A stretch of 64,000 nucleotides of DNA, from NCBI GenBank assembly GCA_964579295.1, contig CAZOGK010000004.1, forward strand, positions 62,001 to 126,000, read 5' to 3'. Numbering within the stretch: position 1 is the stretch's first letter; the number at the start of each line of letters is the position of its first letter. The position numbers and the translations under genes are program-made. Shown here one piece after another: positions 55,066 through 62,517 of this stretch. This DNA is from JAAYYY01 sp964579295. GTDB lineage: Bacteria; Chloroflexota; Anaerolineae; Promineifilales; Promineifilaceae. Under the pieces are notes generated by a model. It did not search any database. It saw only the letters and a list, made by a program, of their open reading frames with translations, and was not told the DNA's origin.

Positions 55066-56982
55066 ATGGCAACTCAGAACGGGCAGAAAACAGAGCTGAA
55101 AGGGGAAGTCTACTACCCGCCGCCGGAGGTGGTCGAAGGGGCCCACGTCCGCGACTACGAGGAAGTAGCCCGCGAAGCCAGCCAGAACCTCGCCGAGTTC
55201 TGGGGCCGGCTGGCGGCAGAGAACTTTGAATGGTATGAGCCGTGGGAGCAGGTGCTGGACGACAGCAACGCTCCCTTTTACGAATGGTTCGTCGGCGCCA
55301 AGGTCAATATCGTCCACAACGCGCTCGACCGGCACATGCGCGGCGCCACCCGCAACAAGACGGCCATCATCTGGGAGGGCGAGCCGGGCGACGTGCGCGT
55401 CTACAGCTACCAGATGCTCAACCACGAGGTCTGCAAGTTTGCCAGTGTGCTGCGCGCGCTCGGCGTGGGCAAGGGCGACCGCGTTACCATCTACATGGGG
55501 CGCGTGCCGGAGCTGGTGGTGGCCATGCTGGCCAGCGCCAAGATTGGCGCCATCCATTCTGTCGTCTACGGCGGCTTCTCCACCGAAGCGCTGCTGCAGC
55601 GTATTGAAGACAGCCATTCGAAGGTGCTGGTCACCCAGGATGGCGCCTGGCTGCGCGGCGATATTGTCGAGCTGAAGAAGATTGCCAACGAAGCGCTGGA
55701 GCGCGCCGGCACCATCCAGTCCGTGGTGACTGTCAAGCGCACGGGCCAGGACGTGGAGATGATCCACGGGCGCGACTACTGGTATCACGAGTTGATGACC
55801 CAGCCCATCGCCGACCCGAATGCCGTGACGGAAGTGATGGACGCCGAAGACCCGCTCTATATCCTCTACACCAGCGGCACCACCGGCAAGCCGAAAGCTA
55901 TCCTGCACACGCACGGCGGCTACATGGTGGGCACGGCCATTACGCTCAAGTGGGTCTTCGACATCAAGCCGGAAGATGTCTGGTGGTGCGCCGCCGACCC
56001 CGGCTGGGTCACCGGCCACAGCTATATCGTCTACGCGCCGCTGGTGCTGGGGGCCACCAGCCTCATCTACGAAGGAGCGCCCACCTATCCCTATCCCGAC
56101 CGCTGGTGGCAGCTTGTCGAGCGTTACGGCGTGACCACTCTCTATACGGCGCCAACGGCCATTCGCGGCCTGATGCGCTTCGGCGAGAGCTGGCCCAACC
56201 GCCGCAACCTGAGCAGCCTGCGCCTGCTCGGTTCCGTAGGCGAGCCTATCAATCCCGAAGCGTGGCGCTGGTATTATCGCGTCATCGGCAAAGAGCGCTG
56301 CCCGGTCATGGACACCTGGTGGCAGACGGAAACGGGCGGCTTCATGATTACGCCGCTGCCCAGCGTGCCCCTCAAGCCCGGCTCGGCGACGCTGCCCTTC
56401 CCCGGTGTGGAGGCTGACGTGGTTGACGAAGAGGGCAACCCGGTGGCGCCCAACGAAGAAGGCTACCTGGTCATCAAGAAGCCGTGGCCGGCCATGCTGC
56501 GCACCATCTATGGCGACCCGGACCGCTACGTGCAGCAATACTGGGGCCGCTATGCCGAGCAGGGCTGGTACCTGCCCGGCGACAGCGCCCGCAAAGACGA
56601 GGACGGCTACATCTGGGTAATCGGCCGCATCGACGATGTGATTAAGGTCTCCGGATACCGTCTGGGCACGGCCGAGGTGGAAAGCGCCCTGGTCAGCCAT
56701 CCTGCCGTGGCCGAGGCGGCCGTCATCGGCGTGCCCGACGAGCTGCGCGGCAACGTCATCCGCGCCTACTGCATCCTGCGCCAGGGGTACGAGGGCAGCG
56801 AGAAGCTGGAAAAAGAGCTGAAAGAGCACGTGGGCCATGAGATGGGGCCCATCGCCAAGCCGGTCAGCATCGACTTTGTCCCCGACCTGCCGAAGACCCG
56901 CTCGGGCAAGATTATGCGCCGCGTCCTGCGCGCCCGCGCCCTGGGCGAAGACGTGGGCGACCTCACGGCGCTCGCCGCCTAG
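55066..56982 (+). CDS. acs: Acetyl-CoA synthetase
   Basis: The AMP-forming enzyme activates acetate to acetyl-CoA. The 638-aa protein has the ACS N-terminal domain, the P-loop YTSGTTGKPKAILHTHGGY, ADPGWVTGHSYIVYAPL, DTWWQTETGGFMI and GRIDDVIKVSGYRLGTAEVESAL. The acetylation-site motif PKTRSGKIMRR is near the C-terminus, so Lys acetylation may regulate it. The ATG at 55066 has AAGGAG 6 bases upstream; an ATG at 55060 abuts the ribosome binding site. Confidence 0.96.
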   Translation: MATQNGQKTELKGEVYYPPPEVVEGAHVRDYEEVAREASQNLAEFWGRLAAENFEWYEPWEQVLDDSNAPFYEWFVGAKVNIVHNALDRHMRGATRNKTAIIWEGEPGDVRVYSYQMLNHEVCKFASVLRALGVGKGDRVTIYMGRVPELVVAMLASAKIGAIHSVVYGGFSTEALLQRIEDSHSKVLVTQDGAWLRGDIVELKKIANEALERAGTIQSVVTVKRTGQDVEMIHGRDYWYHELMTQPIADPNAVTEVMDAEDPLYILYTSGTTGKPKAILHTHGGYMVGTAITLKWVFDIKPEDVWWCAADPGWVTGHSYIVYAPLVLGATSLIYEGAPTYPYPDRWWQLVERYGVTTLYTAPTAIRGLMRFGESWPNRRNLSSLRLLGSVGEPINPEAWRWYYRVIGKERCPVMDTWWQTETGGFMITPLPSVPLKPGSATLPFPGVEADVVDEEGNPVAPNEEGYLVIKKPWPAMLRTIYGDPDRYVQQYWGRYAEQGWYLPGDSARKDEDGYIWVIGRIDDVIKVSGYRLGTAEVESALVSHPAVAEAAVIGVPDELRGNVIRAYCILRQGYEGSEKLEKELKEHVGHEMGPIAKPVSIDFVPDLPKTRSGKIMRRVLRARALGEDVGDLTALAA

Positions 56983-56995
56983 CTGACAACCAACC

Positions 56996-57028
56996 AGGTG
57001 ACCGGCGCCTCCGAGGCGCCGGTCACCT
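56996..57028 (+). terminator. Perfect 15-base hairpin after acs
   Basis: Arms 56996-57010 and 57014-57028 (AGGTGACCGGCGCCT and its complement) enclose a 3-base loop. There is no T-run, so termination efficiency is uncertain. It lies between acs and a convergent gene. Confidence 0.65.
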
Positions 57029-57100
57029 GAGTAAGCGGGCGTAGCTTTGCGCTAATCTCCTTCCCTGGACTCTCCGGCGCTCCCCGCCGGGCCCCCAATC

Positions 57101-57865
57101 CTAGACGTTAGCCGAGCGCCACCAGCGGTAATGGTCGCTGCGCAGCGCTTCCCGTGACGGCAGCGGGAAGTAAAGCAGCCCTTCCTTGTTGCCGATGAAG
57201 ACGCCATTCTTGACCATGCGGTACGGGAAAGTCGGCGACTCGACGCGGTCGACCATCTTCGTATGGATCCGTTTCTCCCGCAGGTCCACCAGCGTCTCGC
57301 GCAGGTGGCTAATCCCTTCATAGGGCAGATCCTGCAGCGCGCCGTGCTCGGGATCGTGCGCCAGCTCGCCCAGCCGCAGCTCGACAAAGGCCACTGCCGG
57401 TAGATGCACCATGCTCTCCTCATCCAGGATGAGGAACTCGTAGAACGCATAAGGCGCGGCCGTACTGACCACGCGCGGCGTCACCGGCGCAATTTCCTGG
57501 TAGAGGTGCAGCCCGCCCTCGTCCGGCGGGTAATCGCGGCTTGGCTGCAGCTTCAGGCTCTCGCCGTAAGCGGTCACCAGATAGAGATTCTGCATTGCCT
57601 CCAGCGGCACGTGTTCCAGCACGCGGTAGTTGGCGATATAGACCGAGCGCTTGGGCCGCCCGTCCGGGTGCGGTACAACGCGCTCCAGCCCCTCGTCAAT
57701 GCGGAAAAATGGGTGGCGGAAAGCGGGATCAAGCTCCACAAACATCGCCTGCCCATGGCGCTTCTTCGTGGTGCCCACCGCATAATAGCTGCCAAACTCC
57801 TCCGGCGTGAGCATAGATGCAATCAGCGCTTCTGGGAGCAGTGAAAGGTAGAGATGCACGGTCAT
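57101..57865 (-). CDS. Conserved-looking protein of unknown function
   Basis: A 254-aa soluble protein starting MTVHLYLSLLPEALIASMLTPEEFG. I recognise no catalytic motif, signal peptide or membrane segment. The first half (SYYAVGTTKKRHGQAMFVELDPAF and VYIANYRVLEHVPL) and the second half (FLILDEESMVHLPAVAFVELRLG and KMVDRVESPTFPYRMVKNGV) both look like mixed alpha/beta. It has a TATAAT box (57928-57933 on the minus strand) and GAGG 10 bases before the ATG. It is flanked by a long intergenic region and stands alone. Confidence 0.75.
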   Translation of the reverse strand: MTVHLYLSLLPEALIASMLTPEEFGSYYAVGTTKKRHGQAMFVELDPAFRHPFFRIDEGLERVVPHPDGRPKRSVYIANYRVLEHVPLEAMQNLYLVTAYGESLKLQPSRDYPPDEGGLHLYQEIAPVTPRVVSTAAPYAFYEFLILDEESMVHLPAVAFVELRLGELAHDPEHGALQDLPYEGISHLRETLVDLREKRIHTKMVDRVESPTFPYRMVKNGVFIGNKEGLLYFPLPSREALRSDHYRWWRSANV

Positions 57866-57927
57866 ATACAGATAACCTCGTTAAACGGCTGTGACGGATA
57901 AATGTCTCTGGTCCTTGGACGCGCGCC

Positions 57928-57933
57928 ATTATA
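57928..57933 (-). promoter_or_regulatory. -10 box of the unknown gene at 57101-57865
   Basis: TATAAT on the minus strand. A TTGTGT lies only 14 bases upstream of it, so the -35 element is uncertain. Confidence 0.4.
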
Positions 57934-58124
57934 GCAACTATTCCCTGACACAACATTACCGCCCACCGGGGCGCCTGTGGCTCGCCGGCCGAGCCTCCCG
58001 CCGCGCTCAGCGTCAGGCAACTACCCGCTGCCAAAAGTCAGTTAGCCTGAAAGGGGGTTGATATTCGGTCCGAAGCTGCCAATGATGGCATAGAGCCGCT
58101 GTATCATAGCAGCAGCCCCATACT

Positions 58125-58760
58125 CTACCGCGCCAGCGTAATGATCCCTCTCTCCAGCGCAGTTGTCACGGCGGCGAGCCGGTCGTCTACGCCCAGCTTG
58201 CCGAAGATATGGATCAGGTGGGTCTTGACCGTAGCCGTGCTGATGTGCAGGCTCTTGCCGATTTCTTTGTTGCTGGCGCCGGTGGCGACCAACTGCAGCA
58301 CTTCAATCTCGCGGGCGCTCAACTTCTCTTGGGCCGGGGCGCGCATGCGGGTCATGAGGCGCGCGGCGACGGTCGGCGCCAGCGCCCCCTCTCCCCTGGC
58401 GGCGGCGCGGATGGCGCGAAACAGCTCCTCACGCGGCGCATCCTTCAACAAATAGCCGGTGGCCCCGGCCTCGACGGCGGGCAGGATGTCGGCGTCAGAA
58501 TCGTAGGTGGTGAGGACGATGATGCGCGACGCCGGCTCCTGCGCCCTGATCGCCTGAATAGCCCCCACGCCGTCCAGGCCGGGCATGCGCAGGTCCATCA
58601 GCGTGACGTCGGGAGCCAGGGAAGCATGCAGCCGCACCGCCGTGTCGCCATCCGCGGCCAGGCCAATGACCTCAAAATCGGACTGACCGGCCAACATGCC
58701 GGACAACCCTTCGCGCACAACCGGGTGATCATCTGCAATCAAAATGCGGATCTTATCCAT
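58125..58760 (-). CDS. NarL/FixJ-type response regulator
   Basis: A 211-aa two-component regulator. The receiver domain has the acidic pair ADD near the N-terminus, the phosphorylation Asp in VTLMDLRMPG (about residue 55) and Lys in GYLLKDAP. The LuxR-type DNA-binding domain is LSAREIEVLQLVATGASNKEIGKSLHISTATVKTHL. It follows the histidine kinase gene by 10 bases and ends the exporter operon, which it probably controls. Confidence 0.94.
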   Translation of the reverse strand: MDKIRILIADDHPVVREGLSGMLAGQSDFEVIGLAADGDTAVRLHASLAPDVTLMDLRMPGLDGVGAIQAIRAQEPASRIIVLTTYDSDADILPAVEAGATGYLLKDAPREELFRAIRAAARGEGALAPTVAARLMTRMRAPAQEKLSAREIEVLQLVATGASNKEIGKSLHISTATVKTHLIHIFGKLGVDDRLAAVTTALERGIITLAR

Positions 58761-58770
58761 AGGTTACCAC

Positions 58771-60018
58771 CTACTCTGCCGGCGCTTGCGTAGCCGGCAG
58801 CTCCTCTGCGAGAAAAACCGGGATAGAGACGACAACAGTCGTGCCCTCGCCCGGCTCGCTCTCCACGGTCACCGAGCCGCCCCAAAGTTCGGCCCGCTCG
58901 CGCATCGCCTGCAGGCCATAGCCGCCGGACAGCGGCGACGCCGCGGCCCCGGCGAAAGCCACGCCATTATCCTGCACGTCCAGCACGACCACGTCGTCCA
59001 TATACGAGAGGGTGAGCTGCACCATCGTGGCCCGGGCATGTTTGCGCACATTTGCCAGCGCTTCCTGGGCTGCGCGCAGCAGCGTCACTTCGATGTCAGG
59101 ATGCAGCGGCATGGGCTCGCCGGTGGTGGTCGTCGTCAGGGGAATGCCCGTTTCTTCGCGCCAGCGGGCGGCCGTGCGCGCGATGGCGTCCGGCAGCGAG
59201 CGCTGCTCCAGGGACTGCGGGCGCAGTGCGTGCACCACCCGCCGCGCCTGTTCCAGGCTGGCCCGCGCCGTCCCCCGCGCCCGGTCGAGATGATTCTGCA
59301 GGGTATCGAGATCGTCAGGCAGCGCCTGGTCGGCCGCCTCCAGGTGCATGATGATGCTGGTAAAGCCCTGCGCCAGCGTATCATGAATATCTCGCGCCAG
59401 CCGCTGCCGCTCTTCCAGCACCCCGGCGCGCCGCTCCGCCGCCGCCAGCTCCGCCTGGGTCGCCTCCAGCTGCTCAATGAGCCGCCGGCGCTGCAGACTC
59501 TGTTCAATGATGGCCGTTATCCACACGCCGAGGACAATGGCGCCCAGGGCCGAGAAGAGGAACAGCCAGATGACGGGATTTGCCAGCGAGAAGGTCGCGC
59601 CGGCGCCGGCTAGCTGCTCGGCCGTGATAGCCGCCGTCAAGAGCAGCACGGCCAGCACGCCATAGCGCAGCGGTAGATGGCGAAAAAGCTGTCCGAACAG
59701 GCCGAAAAGGATGAAGTAGTAGGCCGGCGAGATGTTGACCAGCACGAACCAGAGAACGATGACGCCGGTGATGACGACGAAGCGCATGCTGGCGCCCCTG
59801 TCCGTGCCACCCGCTCTCCCGTAGGCCAGCTTCAGACCGCCCCAATACCAGAGCAGCAAGAGCGCTGTCAGCAAGAGTGTTGCCGTAACCGGGGCTCTGC
59901 GGCCATCGTCCAGCAGCATGAGCCAGGTGGAAACGCCGACGGCGGCATAGAAGAGCGCCTGCCACAGCCAGTCCCACTTCACCCAGACGTCTTTCTGCTG
60001 TTCCTGCATATTGTTCAT
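58771..60018 (-). CDS. Membrane histidine kinase (HisKA_3 type)
   Basis: A 415-aa sensor kinase. About five or six hydrophobic segments form the N-terminal half (ALFYAAVGVSTWLMLL, ATLLLTALLLLWYWGGLKL, FVVITGVIVLWFVLVNI, VIWLFLFSALGAIVLGVWI). A coiled linker leads to the dimerisation box LARDIHDTLAQGFTSIIMHLE with the phospho-His. The ATPase motifs are VRKHARA, VLDVQDNGVAF and GGYGLQAMRERAEL. The short extracytoplasmic loops fit a sensor of membrane state, like LiaS or DesK, rather than of a soluble ligand. Confidence 0.93.
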   Translation of the reverse strand: MNNMQEQQKDVWVKWDWLWQALFYAAVGVSTWLMLLDDGRRAPVTATLLLTALLLLWYWGGLKLAYGRAGGTDRGASMRFVVITGVIVLWFVLVNISPAYYFILFGLFGQLFRHLPLRYGVLAVLLLTAAITAEQLAGAGATFSLANPVIWLFLFSALGAIVLGVWITAIIEQSLQRRRLIEQLEATQAELAAAERRAGVLEERQRLARDIHDTLAQGFTSIIMHLEAADQALPDDLDTLQNHLDRARGTARASLEQARRVVHALRPQSLEQRSLPDAIARTAARWREETGIPLTTTTTGEPMPLHPDIEVTLLRAAQEALANVRKHARATMVQLTLSYMDDVVVLDVQDNGVAFAGAAASPLSGGYGLQAMRERAELWGGSVTVESEPGEGTTVVVSIPVFLAEELPATQAPAE

Positions 60019-60123
60019 AGTCCGGGCCCGTAACAGTCGCCAGCTCCTTCCGCTGCCTTGCGCGGATTCACCTGGGGCAGAAGAAGCCGGCGACTGCTTT
60101 CCTTCATCATTGACAGTGTACCA

Positions 60124-60861
60124 TCACTCCCAGCGGAACGTGAAGCGCGAGATGACCAGGCCCAGGACGAGCACGGCGGCCACGACCGCCAGCGACGTGA
60201 GATTCCAGGCGCCTTGCAGCCACAGATCTTCGATCAGAATGACAACGTGCGTCAGCGGCAGCAGCTCGGCCACCTGCTGCACGAGGTCGGGCATGATGTA
60301 GCGAGGCATGGCCGCGCCGGAGAGAAAGAGCATCGGGTAGAAGAGAGCCATGCCGACGGCCTGGGCCGAGCGCGCGGTGGGCATGACGCCGGCCAGCACG
60401 AAGCCCACGGCGAAGAAGCTAAAGGCGCTAAGCAGGGCGGCGGGCACGATAGCCAGATTGCCCCTGGGTATGCGCAGGTCGAAGATGAGCCGGGCGGCGA
60501 TGAAGAGCAGGATGATACCGGCCGCGGTCATTACCACCTGTGCCGCTACCTGCGACCACAACACCGGGCTGGAACCCAGGGGCGTGGCGCGCAGCCGCCG
60601 CAGAATGCCCTGGTCGCGATAGTTAGCCAGCGTGACGGGAATGCTGATCATGCCAATGGTGCCGACGATCATGCCGATGTAGCCGGGCACAGACAGATCG
60701 ACCCGCCCGTAGCCGGCGAGCGTCGCGTCGGCGTCGTTGCCGAAGATGAAGCCAAACAGCGCCATGACCATCACCGGGAAGGCGAGAGTGAAGAAGAGCG
60801 CCAGCGGCTCGCGTAGCTGCAGCTTCAACTCCATCGTGGTCAGCTTGAGATAGGTTTTCAT
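60124..60861 (-). CDS. ABC-2-type transporter permease
   Basis: A 245-aa permease with six predicted membrane segments (LALFFTLAFPVMVMALFGFIFG, IGMIVGTIGMISIPVTLANY, VAAQVVMTAAGIILLFIAARLI, LLSAFSFFAVGFVLAGVMP, and two more). RDQGILRRLRATPL is the cytoplasmic coupling helix typical of ABC-2 exporters. The ATG at 60861 follows AGGAGG. It lies 15 bases after the ATPase gene stop. The exported substrate (drug, lipid or antibiotic) is unknown. Confidence 0.9.
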   Translation of the reverse strand: MKTYLKLTTMELKLQLREPLALFFTLAFPVMVMALFGFIFGNDADATLAGYGRVDLSVPGYIGMIVGTIGMISIPVTLANYRDQGILRRLRATPLGSSPVLWSQVAAQVVMTAAGIILLFIAARLIFDLRIPRGNLAIVPAALLSAFSFFAVGFVLAGVMPTARSAQAVGMALFYPMLFLSGAAMPRYIMPDLVQQVAELLPLTHVVILIEDLWLQGAWNLTSLAVVAAVLVLGLVISRFTFRWE

Positions 60862-60876
60862 AGTTACCTCCTGCAC

Positions 60877-61788
60877 TCAGTTCCTGATTGTGTGTCCGGT
60901 CAATGCTAGAAAGACATCTTCCAGCGTGGCCTGCTGCACGCGCAGGTCGGCCGGGGCAATGTTGTGTTGGGCCAGCGCGGCGGCCACATTCGCCAGCAAA
61001 GGACCATTACCACTGACGGTGATCTGCTGGCCGGACTGCTGCACGGCGCTCACGCCGCGCACCGTTTCCAGCACAGCCCCTTCAAACCCGTTGCTAACGG
61101 AGAAGAGCACCTGCGTCTCCCCATTCAGGCCGGCAATCAGCTTCTCCGGGCTGTCCAGGGCGATGAGCCGGCCGTGGTCGATGACCGCCACGCGGTCCGC
61201 CAGCGCCTCAACTTCGTCCATGAAATGTGTAATCAAGACGACCGTCTTGCAATGCTCGCGGATCGCGCGGATCAGCTCCCAGGTCGCCCGGCGCGCCTGT
61301 GGGTCCAGCCCGGTCGTCAGCTCGTCCAGGAAGACGATCTGCGGGTCGTTCAGCAGGGCCAGCGCAATGAACAGGCGCTGCTTCTGCCCGCCGGAAAGCG
61401 CCCCAAACTGGCTGTTGCGCTTCTCGGCCAGCCCCCATTGCTCCAGCAGCGGCTGCCAGGGGACGGTCTTTTCATAGAAGGAAGCGTATAAGTCAAGCGC
61501 TTCCCATACCTTCATTCGCTCCGGGAGCGCCGCTTGCTGTAACTGGGCGCCAATGCGGTTGCCCAGCTTGCGCGCCTCGCTTTGCGGGTTGAGGCCGAGC
61601 ACGGAGACGCTGCCGCCGTCCGGCTTGCGCAGGCCGATGATTGATTCAACCGCCGTCGTCTTGCCGGCGCCATTGGGGCCGACGATGCCAAAGATCTCAC
61701 CTTCGGCGACGGCGAAGGAAACATCGTCCACAGCCGCAACGCCGTCATAGGCCTTGTACAGATTTCGTACGTCAATAACCGCTTTCAT
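60877..61788 (-). CDS. ABC transporter ATPase (exporter type)
   Basis: A 303-aa ATPase of the CcmA/DrrA type. Walker A is GPNGAGKTTAVES, the signature is LSGGQKQRLFIALAL and Walker B is IVFLDELTTGLD, with the switch His in VVLITHFMDE. Its last 80 residues (about 225-300) form the short C-terminal domain of DrrA-like exporters. AAGGAGG lies before the ATG at 61788. It pairs with the permease at 60124. Confidence 0.94.
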   Translation of the reverse strand: MKAVIDVRNLYKAYDGVAAVDDVSFAVAEGEIFGIVGPNGAGKTTAVESIIGLRKPDGGSVSVLGLNPQSEARKLGNRIGAQLQQAALPERMKVWEALDLYASFYEKTVPWQPLLEQWGLAEKRNSQFGALSGGQKQRLFIALALLNDPQIVFLDELTTGLDPQARRATWELIRAIREHCKTVVLITHFMDEVEALADRVAVIDHGRLIALDSPEKLIAGLNGETQVLFSVSNGFEGAVLETVRGVSAVQQSGQQITVSGNGPLLANVAAALAQHNIAPADLRVQQATLEDVFLALTGHTIRN

Positions 61789-61812
61789 CGTACCTCCTTT
61801 CAAGCTCTGACT

Positions 61813-62178
61813 CTATTTGCCGCCGCGTACCAGGAATGACACGCCGACGACAATGATGCCCAGGGGCCACAGGCCTGAGATGCTGTAGCCCAGCGCCATC
61901 GCGGCCAGGAAAGCGAAGGGCAGCGCCGCGAACACGGCAATGCTCAGGACGTGCCGGCTCAGGTAGCCGTCTACCTGGTAGCGCCGGTAAGCCGCCACGC
62001 CGATCCAGAAGATGGGTACCAGGGCAATCAGCATCGTGGGACTGTACCCCGAGATGGTGAAGCCCGACGTCCCCACGAGGAAGATGACGCCCATGAAGAT
62101 CATGAGCGCGCCCATCCACTTTCCCGCTCCGTGCTCTCCTTTCATCTGCTGTGTGTTGCCAACTGGTGATTGTTTCAT
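61813..62178 (-). CDS. Small membrane protein heading the exporter/two-component operon
   Basis: A 121-aa protein with three to four hydrophobic segments (WMGALMIFMGVIFLVGTSGFTI, PTMLIALVPIFWIGVAAYRRY, HVLSIAVFAALPFAFLAAMAL, GLWPLGIIVVGVSFLV). The layout, with a kinase/regulator pair in the same operon, recalls LiaF-like membrane partners, but no LiaF signature is present. AGGAGG lies before the ATG. The ABC ATPase gene begins 24 bases after its stop. Confidence 0.78.
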   Translation of the reverse strand: MKQSPVGNTQQMKGEHGAGKWMGALMIFMGVIFLVGTSGFTISGYSPTMLIALVPIFWIGVAAYRRYQVDGYLSRHVLSIAVFAALPFAFLAAMALGYSISGLWPLGIIVVGVSFLVRGGK

Positions 62179-62227
62179 GACATCCTCCTGTCTGATTCTG
62201 ACTGCTCAATTCGCGTTCAATGGCAAC

Positions 62228-62255
62228 AGAATAGCAGCCGGCCCGGCGCGCGTAA
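62228..62255 (-). promoter_or_regulatory. Candidate promoter of the exporter/two-component operon
   Basis: Reading the minus strand, TTACGC (62255-62250) and TATTCT (62233-62228) are separated by 16 bases. A palindrome at 62301-62318 lies upstream of it. Confidence 0.45.
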
Positions 62256-62300
62256 CCACCCGAGAGGTTGAATCTGGGTTGGCGAGAGATGGACAATCCA

Positions 62301-62318
62301 ATCAACCGGCCGGTTGAT
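62301..62318. promoter_or_regulatory. Perfect 18-base palindrome flanked by a 10-base inverted repeat
   Basis: ATCAACCGGCCGGTTGAT is fully self-complementary. GGACAATCCA (62291-62300) immediately precedes it, and the complement TGGATTGTCC occurs at 62354-62363. The site lies in the 339-base divergent region between the exporter operon and hppA and is a strong candidate for an operator, perhaps for the operon's own response regulator. Confidence 0.6.
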
Positions 62319-62380
62319 AGGCCGTCCGACCCCGCCCCCCGGCCCACACCGTTTGGATTGTCCGCGCCGACATCAGCGCG

Positions 62381-62409
62381 TTGACACCGTTTGTGCGCTA
62401 AGGTACAAT
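62381..62409 (+). promoter_or_regulatory. hppA promoter
   Basis: A perfect TTGACA (62381-62386) and TACAAT (62404-62409) are separated by 17 bases, one of the strongest promoters in the window. Confidence 0.8.
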
Positions 62410-62458
62410 CGGCTCGTTCCATTGCCCTTGTGCAGGAAGATACGTTCAGACAAGAATC

Positions 62459-62479
62459 GCGGGCTTCTTCCCGCTTTTT
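62459..62479 (+). terminator. Terminator-like hairpin in the hppA leader (possible attenuator)
   Basis: GCGGG (62459-62463) pairs with CCCGC (62470-62474) around a 6-base loop, followed by TTTTTGTTT. It lies between the promoter and the hppA start at 62518. Confidence 0.65.
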
Positions 62480-62517
62480 GTTTGCCTAGACCTGTTTAGA
62501 GGAGGCCCTGTTTTCGT

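Noticed and set aside
55030..56838. 602-codon minus-strand open frame opposite acs
   Set aside because: acs is certain on the plus strand; the complement has no motif.
60007..60123. Separate gene between the permease and kinase genes
   Set aside because: The roughly 105-base gap has no plausible start and ribosome binding site; it holds only an imperfect long-loop inverted repeat.
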